DNA from: an uncultured Clostridia bacterium
GTDB taxonomy: Bacteria > Bacillota > Clostridia > Lachnospirales > CAG-274
Direction: 5' to 3'
Length of the DNA: 64,000 nt
Assembly (NCBI GenBank): GCA_947627425.1
Contig: CANQVZ010000003.1
Span: 1-64,000 of the forward strand
Shown piece after piece: positions 28,931-39,200 of this stretch. Position 1 is the stretch's first letter, and the number at the start of each line of letters is the position of its first letter. The position numbers and the translations under genes were made by a program. The notes below the pieces were generated by a model that worked only from the letters and a program-made list of their open reading frames with translations, was not told where the DNA came from and searched no databases.

Positions 28931-30751
28931 TTATTCATTTTTAGTCCTTTCAAGCTCAATGTCGCTGTCCACATATATGTCAAATATCCTGCCCCAAGGG
29001 AAGGAAAGCTTTGTCACCTCAGCCGACCTTACGGTGTAGCGTCTGCCGAGTATTGAATACTCCGCGCCCTCAAGGGCTGAGGTTATGCCGCTTGTGTCCA
29101 TAAGCTCATGCAATGTCTTTGAATCCGTCCTGTCGGCAACATCGGGACGATAGCCCTTGTTGCTTAAGGCAAGCTTACCGCTCTTGGTGTAAAGTCCGTC
29201 CTCCACGGCGTGGCGTATGAGGCACTTAAGCTGCGCCTCTATGGTCTGCCTTGTGTCCTTTGAGCTCTCCATGGCTGCGGCGTATACCTGTATCTGAGCC
29301 ATACCCAAGCCTATGGCGTTGCCGTTTGTGTTCCAAGCGCAGTACATATCCAGCTGCGGGAGAGAGAAGCGCGCGCCTCTTAATATCTCCTTGAACACGG
29401 TGTTTGATGCCGTGCCGTCAAAAAGCTCTATAAGTCCCGTGTAGGCGCCTTTTTTGTCAGCCTCGGCAAGCTTATCCGTCACCATATCGGTAGTGTTCTT
29501 CTTGAGCCTGTAGTCGTAAATATATACGCAGGCGGGAGACTTGGCATAGTTCGCCACGGTGCCGTTGACAAAGCTAAGCGCCGCCCTTGCAAGATTGCCG
29601 GGAGCCTTCACATCGAATGTGGCTGTGTTCTGCCTTGTGTCGTTATACACGATCTCCGTCTTGGGGGTCACATTGCAGCGCCTTGTATAATCTCTTGCAT
29701 ATATGAGCTGAGGCACCTCGTCCGTGCCGTATATTATGTTTATGCTGCTGTCCTTGCCCGTGTTTATGTCGCCCAGCCTCTTGAGCGGGTATTTGTCCTT
29801 TATCGCCCTGTGTATGGATCTGTTTCCGCTCTCCATATATGTGCGGGCATAGCTGTATTTCATGGGCGAGCCGTTTTCGCTCTGCACCCAGTCAAAGCCC
29901 TTTGAAAAGCAATAGGTTATGAAATTTGGCACCTGTAGGTCGTCGTTGCTTATAACTATTTCGTCTATGCAGCCCTCCGCCATATAATCGGTGAGTATTC
30001 TGAACATATCCGCAGACGCCTCATAGGGCTTTATATAGTCGTCCACATACTGCTTGTAGGGCGCTTTGTTCCTTATGTTGTTGTTGAAATAATTGAGAAA
30101 TTCCCTCTCCCAGGGAGTTATATTTTTTACTCCCAGCTCCTCCGCCTTGTTCACAACATAGCTGAATTCCATTATATACTGTTCGGGAGTGACGGAGGTA
30201 TAAGCCGATATCTCCTTTTCATAGGGAGAAGCTTCATTATATTTAAGGTAGTAATACGCCAATCCCCTGAGCCTTTCGTCATTGCACCATATGGTGTTGA
30301 AGCGTGTTTCGGGGAGAGAACGGGGCATCTGTATATTGACATAGTACCGAGGCTCCGGGAATTTTTCGGCAAGCTCATGAAGCTGCGAGAGAGCCTCCTT
30401 GTAATCTCCGTAGTTCGAGCCGCACCTGCTCCCCACAAGTCCGTTGGTTATGTAGGATGATGTGTTTATTATTACCGTAGTCGCCTTGTTGTTGTGCTCC
30501 GACACGAGCTTGTCAAGCTCACTGCGCACATTTTCGCTGTTGCCCTTTCGGGTGTCGGGCTCATAAGCGGGGAAGAAATCCAGATTTTTCTTTGAAACGC
30601 TTATGTAGTCGTCATTGCCTATTTTTGCAAGCTCCGCCAGGTATTCGTCGCTCACGGGTCTGCCGTCCAAGGGCACATTTATAATGGTGTGCGCATATGT
30701 AGGCACGGCGAGCATGAGCACAAAAACAAGCGAAATAATTATCCTTTTCAT
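28931..30751 (-). CDS. DUF4127 family protein
   Basis: Signal peptide then INVPLDGRPVSDEYLAELAKIG...; NTSSYITNGLVGSRCGSNYGDYKEAL; VISNDDLQVPNF. Confidence 0.8.
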   Translation of the reverse strand: MKRIIISLVFVLMLAVPTYAHTIINVPLDGRPVSDEYLAELAKIGNDDYISVSKKNLDFFPAYEPDTRKGNSENVRSELDKLVSEHNNKATTVIINTSSYITNGLVGSRCGSNYGDYKEALSQLHELAEKFPEPRYYVNIQMPRSLPETRFNTIWCNDERLRGLAYYYLKYNEASPYEKEISAYTSVTPEQYIMEFSYVVNKAEELGVKNITPWEREFLNYFNNNIRNKAPYKQYVDDYIKPYEASADMFRILTDYMAEGCIDEIVISNDDLQVPNFITYCFSKGFDWVQSENGSPMKYSYARTYMESGNRSIHRAIKDKYPLKRLGDINTGKDSSINIIYGTDEVPQLIYARDYTRRCNVTPKTEIVYNDTRQNTATFDVKAPGNLARAALSFVNGTVANYAKSPACVYIYDYRLKKNTTDMVTDKLAEADKKGAYTGLIELFDGTASNTVFKEILRGARFSLPQLDMYCAWNTNGNAIGLGMAQIQVYAAAMESSKDTRQTIEAQLKCLIRHAVEDGLYTKSGKLALSNKGYRPDVADRTDSKTLHELMDTSGITSALEGAEYSILGRRYTVRSAEVTKLSFPWGRIFDIYVDSDIELERTKNE

Positions 30752-30995
30752 AGTCCGTCCTCCTTAATAAAGCAATATATCCTTATAAGGATTATAACAC
30801 AAAGCGACATAAAAGGCAAACGCAAAGAGAAGGCGAAATATGTACAAATTATGTACAAAAAAATGACCAAAAAATGCTTGTTTATTCGACAGCAAAATAT
30901 AAATATTGCCTTATTTGGAGCTTTGATTAATAAAAAAGTAGAGAAAACGGGTAATTTTTAGTCATAAATTGTGTAAAGTTTATATTCAACAATAT

Positions 30996-31024
30996 TTGAC
31001 AACAGATTATTTGTCCTATATAAT
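30996..31024 (+). promoter_or_regulatory. Sigma-A promoter of prs
   Basis: TTGACA (30996-31001), 17 bp, TATAAT (31019-31024). Confidence 0.85.
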
Positions 31025-31112
31025 AATATATGTAAGGATACAAAGGGGGAACGGATGAGGTCTGTTTTCCTAAAACTAAATACAAGAAGCATAGAGCAGG
31101 AGGAATTTATCT

Positions 31113-32072
31113 ATGAACATCAGCGGAGGCGGCATAAAGATTTTCGGCTGCAACGGAAACCACAGTCTGGCAGAGAGGATAGCTTCGGAGCTGGGACTGT
31201 CGCTCGGAAAATGCGAGATAAGCAAGTTCAGCGACGGCGAGATAAGCGTAAGGATCAACGAGACCGTTAGAGGCAGCGATATATTCATCGTTCAGCCCAC
31301 AAGCTCTCCCGTGAATGACAACCTTATGGAGCTTCTCATCACCATAGACGCCGTTAAGAGGGCGTCCGCAGGCAGAATAAACGCAGTCATTCCTTACTAT
31401 GGATATGCCCGCCAGGACAGAAAAGCTAAGGCAAGAGATCCCATCTCGGCAAAGCTTGTGGCAGACCTTATCACAAGCGCAGGCGCCGACAGAGTGATAA
31501 CAATGGATCTCCACTGCGCTCAGATACAGGGATTTTTTGACATACCCGTGGATCATCTCGTAGGTATGCCCCTGCTTGCAAAATATTACGGCGAGAAGTT
31601 CGGCTACGGCAGCGAGAGCGTTGTGGCTGTATCTCCCGACTTAGGCTCGGTGCAGAGGACAAGATCCTTTGCGGAACAGCTCGATGTGCCCATAGCCATA
31701 GTGGACAAGAGAAGACCCAAGCCCAATGTGTCGGAGATAATGAACATAATAGGCGACTTCAAGAACAAGACCGTCATTCTCTATGATGATATGATAGACA
31801 CCGCAGGCACTATCACAAACGCCGCAAATGCCATCATGGAAAGAGGCGCAAAGGAAGTATTCGCCTGCTGTACACACGGCGTGCTTTCGGGCGCAGCCAT
31901 AGAGAGGATACAGAACAGCCGCATAGAGGAGCTTATGGTGCTCGACACCGTTCCCCTCTCGGCAGAGAAGTCAATACCCAAGATAAAGCAGCTCTCCGTT
32001 GCAAGAGTATTCGCAGACGCCATCTATAGAATACACGAGGGACTTCCCGTTTCAAGGATATTTGAATATTGA
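31113..32072 (+). CDS. prs: Ribose-phosphate pyrophosphokinase
   Basis: KIFGCNGNHSLAERIASELG...YARQDRKAKARDPISAKLVADLI...DLHCAQIQGFFDIPVDHL...ILYDDMIDTAGTI. Confidence 0.96.
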   Translation: MNISGGGIKIFGCNGNHSLAERIASELGLSLGKCEISKFSDGEISVRINETVRGSDIFIVQPTSSPVNDNLMELLITIDAVKRASAGRINAVIPYYGYARQDRKAKARDPISAKLVADLITSAGADRVITMDLHCAQIQGFFDIPVDHLVGMPLLAKYYGEKFGYGSESVVAVSPDLGSVQRTRSFAEQLDVPIAIVDKRRPKPNVSEIMNIIGDFKNKTVILYDDMIDTAGTITNAANAIMERGAKEVFACCTHGVLSGAAIERIQNSRIEELMVLDTVPLSAEKSIPKIKQLSVARVFADAIYRIHEGLPVSRIFEY

Positions 32073-32147
32073 TGATATAAAAAGCGGGCTGAGGAAAACT
32101 CAGTCCGCTTTTGCGTGCCAATAAACACCCTATTGCATAAAATTTTG

Positions 32148-32219
32148 CGGGCGTGCAATGGCTGGTCGTTTTGCTCCGCAAAACTGCTCGCCCATGCAAC
32201 CGAGGCACGCCCCTACAAG
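32148..32219. repeat. Dispersed palindromic repeat type B (copy 3)
   Basis: CGGGCGTGCAATGGCTGGTCGTTTTGCTCCGCAAAACTGCTCGCCCATGCAACCGAGGCACGCCCCTACAAG. Confidence 0.85.
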
Positions 32220-32249
32220 TGGTTGGCTCATTTATTGGTTTGTATGGGC

Positions 32250-33161
32250 TCATAAACACACCCCCGCGATTGCCTCCGCGATAAGCTCCACGCTATTTCC
32301 CGCCTCCTCCCGTGTGTTGGTCTGCGCGCCCAGCTCAATGAGCATACTTTTGTCCTTCATATGCAGCGAATACCTATATGCGTTTATGTATATTTTCCTG
32401 CAAACATCAGCGTTTTCGGAGCAGAGGGCATATTGCATCTGATAGCTCAGGGCAAGGTTGGTGTCAAGATAGGGATTTTCAAGTCCCTCCGTTTTTATGA
32501 GCCTTCCGTCCTCCCACTTTCGGCATATGCCGTTGAAAAGCATTATCTTGGCATACGGCTTGCCGTCTATACGGGTTGCAAGGCGCAGATTTTCGTTCAC
32601 GCCGTCCCTATGCAGGTCTATCACAAGCTGTATAGACGGATTTTCCGCTATTATCTGCGTTATCACGGGTTCGGCTCTCTCATATGCCCCGTCCCTCTGT
32701 GGCTTGCCGTCCACCACATCAAAGCGGTCGGTTATGTGCAGGCACTCCACGCCGTATCTGTCCTCAAGTATGCTCTTTAGGCGCTCTCCCGCCTCTATCA
32801 CGCCCTCGCTCACATCCCTGCTGTCGGCGTACATCTCGCTTGCGTGGGTGTGAAATATAAGTATCTTTGGACCGTTTCCTTCCATATTAATATGTAAATT
32901 TTTCTCCGACATTTTTTTGATATCGAAAAGCCCCGCGTCATAGCCCGTTTTTTTGTCAAAGGCATAAAACGCCTTTATCGAGCCGTCGGGCAGGGCGTTT
33001 CCCGCGAGCGAATTTTCGGCAGAGCCAATGCTCACGCTCCCCAGCTCCAGCACCGACACGCTCCTTTCGGGCAGCGCATTTTTCCCCGCCTTGTGCCATA
33101 GTGCGGCGGATAAAATTATTAAAATTATTATTATGCCCTTGCTTTTCATGTGCTTGTTCAC
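32250..33161 (-). CDS. spoIIP: Stage II sporulation protein P
   Basis: ILIFHTHASEMYADS...GVIEAGERLKSILEDRYGVECLH...QLVIDLHRDGV...LSYQMQYALC...MLIELGAQTNTREEA. Confidence 0.9.
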   Translation of the reverse strand: MNKHMKSKGIIIILIILSAALWHKAGKNALPERSVSVLELGSVSIGSAENSLAGNALPDGSIKAFYAFDKKTGYDAGLFDIKKMSEKNLHINMEGNGPKILIFHTHASEMYADSRDVSEGVIEAGERLKSILEDRYGVECLHITDRFDVVDGKPQRDGAYERAEPVITQIIAENPSIQLVIDLHRDGVNENLRLATRIDGKPYAKIMLFNGICRKWEDGRLIKTEGLENPYLDTNLALSYQMQYALCSENADVCRKIYINAYRYSLHMKDKSMLIELGAQTNTREEAGNSVELIAEAIAGVCL

Positions 33162-33456
33162 TGTCCTTGCTTGTTAATAAATGAACGAACTTTTGGCTAA
33201 AACAGACAAAAAGAAGATACAAAAATTGTGCGTTTATACGAAATGTTCCTTTTAATGCTGTATTTACAGTTTGTTTACAACTTATTCATATTCTAGTATT
33301 AATATAATAATTGTAACATTATATTAATTTTAGAGTATTTGCTCCGGGAAAAAGGGAGGACGCACACCTTTTTTATCTTTATAAATGTTATATTTATTTT
33401 TCGGCGCAAATATTCTTATTAACATAATAATAAAATAAAAAACAAGGAGGAATAGT

Positions 33457-36279
33457 ATGAAAAGAAGCTTAAAAAGGGCTTTAAGCGCAGTTTTGGCGGC
33501 GTCTGTCATGATAAGCGCGTCTTCGTTTGCGGGGCTTGATATATCTGCGCCTCTTTACGAGAACACTTATGCGGCGGGTACTGTAAGCATAACAGATGCT
33601 CAGGGTTGGCTCGAGAGTGCGTGGGTAGAGTGGAAACCCGTTGCGGGAGCCTCATCCTATAAGGTGTTCTACAAGGGCTCAAGCGGCAGCTACACTCAGA
33701 TAGACGATATGCTTCTGAGAAAGTACGGCACATACTGGAGAGCCGACATTCTTGGCATTGAAAAGGGCAGCTACACCATCAAAGTAAGTGCCATTGATGC
33801 GTCGGGCGCTGAGCTTGCCTCGGCAGAGCAGGAGGTTGATGTAGAGGCTCAGGACAGAAGCGGCTTCGCCTTCCACAAATCAAAGGTGACCACTCCGGGA
33901 GCTTATGACGAAAACGGCAAATTAAAGCCTAACGCACAGGTCATTTATCTCACAAATGACAACTTCAACACTAAGGAGGTAATGCTTTACGGCAAGAACA
34001 ATCAGCTTGTAACGGCTGTAGGTTTTGACGACATAATAAAGCAGTTGGCATATGCCTACAATCCGCCCACTGCCATAAGAATAATAGGCAGGATAGGCGC
34101 GGAGGCATACAGCGGTATGGCAATGACCGAGGACTGCGTTCAGATGAAGGGCCTTGAATCTGGCTCCAACAAGAACGACTACACCTGCGAGGTAACAATT
34201 GAGGGCGTCGGCAACGATGCGGCTCTTTCGCAGGGCACCAGCTTTTATAAGGCGGCTTACTGCGAAATGAGGAATCTTGCGGTAGGCGGCTTCGGCGACG
34301 ACGGAGTGTCGCTCAAGAGCTGTAAATATATGTGGATACACAACCTCGACCTTTTCTACGGCAACGCGGGAAGTGACGCCGATCAGGCTAAGGGCGACGG
34401 CTCTATAGACCTCAAGGATGATTCGCAGTATGTAAATGTGGATTATGTTCATTTCTGGGACAGCGGTAAGTGTTCTCTTTGCGGCATGAAGTCAGAGAGC
34501 GGACCCAACTACATAACCTATCACCACAACTGGTTCGACCATTCCGATTCCAGACATCCCAGAATAAGAAGTATGTCTGTACATATTTACAACAACTACT
34601 TCGACAGCAACGCCAAGTACGGCGTGGGCGTAACATATGGCGGTTCAGCCTTTGTGGAGAGCAATGTGTTCAAGGACTGCAAGCACCCTATGCTCATAGC
34701 TATGCAGGGCACGGATGGTGAGAGCGGCGGCAAAGGCACCTTCTCCGGCGAGAACGGCGGCGTTATAAAGGCTTGCAACAACCAAATGAGCGGCTCAACA
34801 CAAGCAACGAAGTATTACAGCTCGTCAAATACACAGGAATTTGACGCTTATGAGGTAAAAAGCAGAGATGAAGAGGTTCCCAGCAGCGTCAAGGCAAAGC
34901 AGGGCGGCACGTCTTATGACAACGCCTCTCTTGCTATAGACAATGTAAACGCAACTCCCGAGGATGTAGATACGGTAGTAACTACGGTTAAAAAATATGC
35001 GGGCAGAACAAACCGCGGAGATTTCACTTATGACTGGTCGGGAAACGGAGCAGAGAACTATAACGTTGACAACACATTAAAGAGCAAGGTGCTCGACTAT
35101 GTAGAAACAACGCCTTACCTCTCCGTAGGACCCAACGAAAACGGTGCGTTTACGGAGCCGTCTTCCGAGCCTCCTTCACAGGGCTCGACATCAAAGCCTG
35201 TTGACCCCGATCCCGAGATAAGCACGGATCCCGAAGAGGAGACCGAAACCTCGACCGTAGATCCTGCGGGCGCAGCCTCAATGGGTACATATGAGCTTGG
35301 CAGCAGCGCTAAAGACGGTGATTTCAATGTAGTGAAGAAGGATATCTATGGCAACATAGACTTTTCGGGCGTAAGAAGCGTTGAAACTGTAGGTATAAAA
35401 ATCAGAGCGGGAAATACCATTCCCTTCACGCTCAGCTCATCCACAATTGTGGAGATCACCTGCACCACTCCGTCTACACCCGTCATATTCGAGGGCGGAG
35501 GAGCAAGATTTACATGTACGGACACAGGCAAGTACACTGTGCCAGCAGGCGCGTACAAGATATATGGCTCAAAATCGGGCGACAATTCTACCATAACAAG
35601 GCTTGTGCTCACACAGGACAGCTCGTCGACAGTCACTCCCGAGCCTCCCGTTGAGGAGACCACAGCTGAGGTAGTCACGGCTCCCGAGGGCTATAAGACA
35701 ATAGATGCCGGATTGACTCTCAATAAGAGCAATTATGCGCAGTATACCGCAAATAACGGCGGCTATTTCGAGCCTAACGACAGCGCTAAGGTATACGCTC
35801 ATGATAAAAACGATGCAATAAGGATAAGAAACGGCGGTACTCTCACATTCACCGTTGCGGCAAATGCTACAATAACTATAACGGCGGGTCATGCCAGCTC
35901 CAGCACATCGGGCACAAGACGCCTTATGCTGAAGCAGGGCTCAGGCACTTTAGGCACGCTTGCTTATGAAATGGGTGAAAACAACACCAGAACCATAGCT
36001 TCGAAGCTTGCCGCAGGTACATATGTATTGACTGCGGACAATGACATAAATATCAACTCCGTTGTATTCAGCTTTGATTCCGCTCCTGCCTTTACAAAGG
36101 GCGATGCAGACAACAGCGGAAATGTAGACGACAACGACCCCAAGACGATACTTATGTATGTTGTGGGACTTATAAACAGCGTTAATAATCCCGAGGCGGC
36201 GGATGTGGACGGCGACAAGACAGTCACCTCCCGTGATTCCTTCCTTATTCAGGAATATATTAAAAATGGCAAATGGTGA
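33457..36279 (+). CDS. Secreted pectate lyase (PL1-like) with C-terminal dockerin
   Basis: DYVHFWDSGKCSLCGMKSESGPNYITYHHNWFDHSDSRHPRIRSMSVHIYNNYFD (PL1 beta-helix); C-terminus KGDADNSGNVDDNDPKTILMYVVGLINSVNNPEAADVDGDKTVTSRDSFLIQEYIKNGKW (dockerin). Confidence 0.88.
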   Translation: MKRSLKRALSAVLAASVMISASSFAGLDISAPLYENTYAAGTVSITDAQGWLESAWVEWKPVAGASSYKVFYKGSSGSYTQIDDMLLRKYGTYWRADILGIEKGSYTIKVSAIDASGAELASAEQEVDVEAQDRSGFAFHKSKVTTPGAYDENGKLKPNAQVIYLTNDNFNTKEVMLYGKNNQLVTAVGFDDIIKQLAYAYNPPTAIRIIGRIGAEAYSGMAMTEDCVQMKGLESGSNKNDYTCEVTIEGVGNDAALSQGTSFYKAAYCEMRNLAVGGFGDDGVSLKSCKYMWIHNLDLFYGNAGSDADQAKGDGSIDLKDDSQYVNVDYVHFWDSGKCSLCGMKSESGPNYITYHHNWFDHSDSRHPRIRSMSVHIYNNYFDSNAKYGVGVTYGGSAFVESNVFKDCKHPMLIAMQGTDGESGGKGTFSGENGGVIKACNNQMSGSTQATKYYSSSNTQEFDAYEVKSRDEEVPSSVKAKQGGTSYDNASLAIDNVNATPEDVDTVVTTVKKYAGRTNRGDFTYDWSGNGAENYNVDNTLKSKVLDYVETTPYLSVGPNENGAFTEPSSEPPSQGSTSKPVDPDPEISTDPEEETETSTVDPAGAASMGTYELGSSAKDGDFNVVKKDIYGNIDFSGVRSVETVGIKIRAGNTIPFTLSSSTIVEITCTTPSTPVIFEGGGARFTCTDTGKYTVPAGAYKIYGSKSGDNSTITRLVLTQDSSSTVTPEPPVEETTAEVVTAPEGYKTIDAGLTLNKSNYAQYTANNGGYFEPNDSAKVYAHDKNDAIRIRNGGTLTFTVAANATITITAGHASSSTSGTRRLMLKQGSGTLGTLAYEMGENNTRTIASKLAAGTYVLTADNDININSVVFSFDSAPAFTKGDADNSGNVDDNDPKTILMYVVGLINSVNNPEAADVDGDKTVTSRDSFLIQEYIKNGKW

Positions 36280-36295
36280 GAGGAGGGGATAAGAA

Positions 36296-39200
36296 ATGAA
36301 AAAATGCTTTAAAAGAATTTTAAGTACGCTTATGGCTTCTGCCATAGTCGCTTCATCGCTTGTCTTTGCTCCTCAGAGCGCAATGGCGGCGGCCTCTATA
36401 AATGCGACAGGCTGGTACGAGACCATCACCGCAGAGCTTACGGGCATTAAAGCAGATGATGTCACGGCTGTAAGCGTATCGGGCGGCACAACGCTTGAGC
36501 TTAAAAAGGAAGATATAGAATATCTTGTGAGAGATAAGGACAATAAGGTGCTCATCGATATACCCGGCATCAAGGCGGGAGATAACTACACCTTAAGCGT
36601 TACGGCGGGCGGACAGTCTGTCACAGCCTCCGGTATAACCGTCTATGCGCACGACCGCGCGGGCTATGCCCACAAGGACGCCAAGTCTGACAGCGGCAGC
36701 AAGTGTACCGACGGTATAGGCGGCTACACCAACGACGGCGAGCTTAAAGATAACGCCATAGTTATGTATGTCACCGAGGAAAACAAGAACACCGTTCAGG
36801 TGCCCGGATATGAAGGAGATAACTATCCCAAGGGCATAGGCAATATACTCAATGAAAAGTCAGCCCACGGCGACGGCGTGCTTGGCGGCGGCAAGACAAA
36901 TGTAATAAAGGCACTTTCGGACAGCAAAACTCCTCTTGTAATAAGGTTTGTAGGCACTGTAGTAGCGGGCGATTCCAACACAAGGGATAATCCGCCCAAG
37001 GAAAATATAAACGGTCTCACGGGCTACAACTCCACTGTCAACGGCGGTACAGTCAAGGACAACGGCATGGTAGCCAGAGTTTACAAGGCGGACAACATCA
37101 CCTTCGAGGGCATCGGCTCCGATGCCACGATAGACGGCTGGGGATTCCAGATAATAGCCCAGACGGGTTATCCATCGCAGGGCTTCGAGTTCAGAAACCT
37201 CAACTTTGTTTCAACACCCGAGGACGCAATAGGCTTTGAGGGAACTTCGAGCGAATCCTCATCTCCTCAGACAAAGGAATGGATAACATCGCCCATAAGA
37301 TATTGCTGGGTACACAACAACACCTTCTATTCCGGCTATTGTAAAAAGCCAGCCGAGAGCGACAAGGCGGAGGGCGACGGCTCCGTTGACTTCAAGCGTG
37401 GCTACGGCTACACAATGGATTATAACCACTATATATCAAACCATAAGACCAATCTTGTGGGCTCGAGTGATAAATCAATACAGTATGATGTTACCTTCCA
37501 TCATAATTACTATGAGGGCGTATGGTCAAGACAGCCTCTTGCAAGGCAGGCAAACATACACATCTACAACTCATATTTCCTGAACGGACCGGGTACGTCA
37601 TACATCATCTCCGCAAGAGCGAATACTTACATTTTCTCGGAGGCAAATTTCTACGAGAACTGTAAAAATCCCATTGAGGACGCAGGCAGCGGAGGCGTTG
37701 TAAAGAGCTATAACGACAGCTTTTCGGGTTGTACGGGAGAGAACAGCGCAGTAGTAGTGAGCAGTAAGAATGCTTCTGTTTCTTCAAAGAACCCCTATGC
37801 GGGCTTTGAGACCAAATCGGACATGTATGCTTACGAGTCTACGGACGCAGCTCAGGCAAAGGCGGACTGCAAGGCTAAGGCAGGCTCTATGAAGCCTATG
37901 TCAGAGATAAATATGGAGGCTGAGCCCGAGAGCATAATAACAAAGAATCCCAAGGCTCCTCTCGCTCTTCCTTATGAGCTTGACTTTGCTTCAGGTTCCA
38001 ATGCCGGACATTGGACCAAGAAGACAAGTGAGAGTCAGCTTGCATCTGGCACTACATACGACCTTGGAAATGCGCTCTTTACTCCTACGAGCAAGGTTTC
38101 GGCTACTTCGACAAATGCCAAGATAAAGGACAACGCTCTCATATTCTCCGTTGTTCAGCCTGCCGATATTGAGCTTAAGTGTGCAAATACCGGAAAATAC
38201 GGACTCATTCTCTACAATGCTTACGGCGTTGCCGAGATGGAGGTACCTGTAGGCGGAACGGGCAAAACAACTGTTGATGCAGGTACATATGTGATCAAGT
38301 CCTCCAATATCGAGAAAGAGGCATATATAGAGAACTTCAAGGCAAAGGCGCACAGTGCGACCGACACCACGGTAGAATACAGCACCGTTGAGGAGCAGAC
38401 GCAGCCTACCACATCGCAGACTCCTACAAGCAGTCAGTCCAAGCCCGAGCCTCCCACGGAGGAGGAAACAGAGGCTCCGCCTTACACGGGCAGCGGACTC
38501 ATATGGAACTACACAAGCGGTGAAAATACGCTCGATGCAAAGATCAGCGCAAACGACTGGTCGGGCGCAGAGCCTGTTTCATATGGAGGCACTACTCTTA
38601 CACGGGCTATAAAGATGGAGAGCGATACGGATATTTCGTTCAGCGTTCCGGGCAAGGGCAAGCTTACCATTGTAAGCTACTCCACAAATTCGGCGCCGAC
38701 TATACTGCTCAACAATGAGAAGCTGAACATAAGCAAAAACGGCGCGGTTACAGTGGATGTGTCGGGTTATGTATCCATTGCTAAGGGTACTTCAAGCACA
38801 TATATTTATCTGTTTGAATTTGTAGGCGAGGGTGCGGAGGAATCCACCGAGGCTAAAACCGAGGCTACTACGGCGTCTTCCACCGACACCACTGCCGAGC
38901 AGATAAAGCCGGATCCCGACGAAAGCTCTACCGAGGCTACCACCGAGGATACGGTCGTATTAAGCGTTGCAAAGAAGACGGCTAAGCCGGGCGAGAGCGT
39001 TTCTGTTCCCGTTGCAATAAAGGGTATGGACAACATAGCCAATTACTTCATGACTATATCCTATGACCCCGCAATACTTAGCGTTGATTCGGTTGAAAAC
39101 GGCGATGTTCTCCCGAATGCCATATTGCTTGCCAATACGGATACCTCGGGCGTGATACTTGCCGCAGCGTCAAATATAGACAATGTGGTCAAGGACGGTT

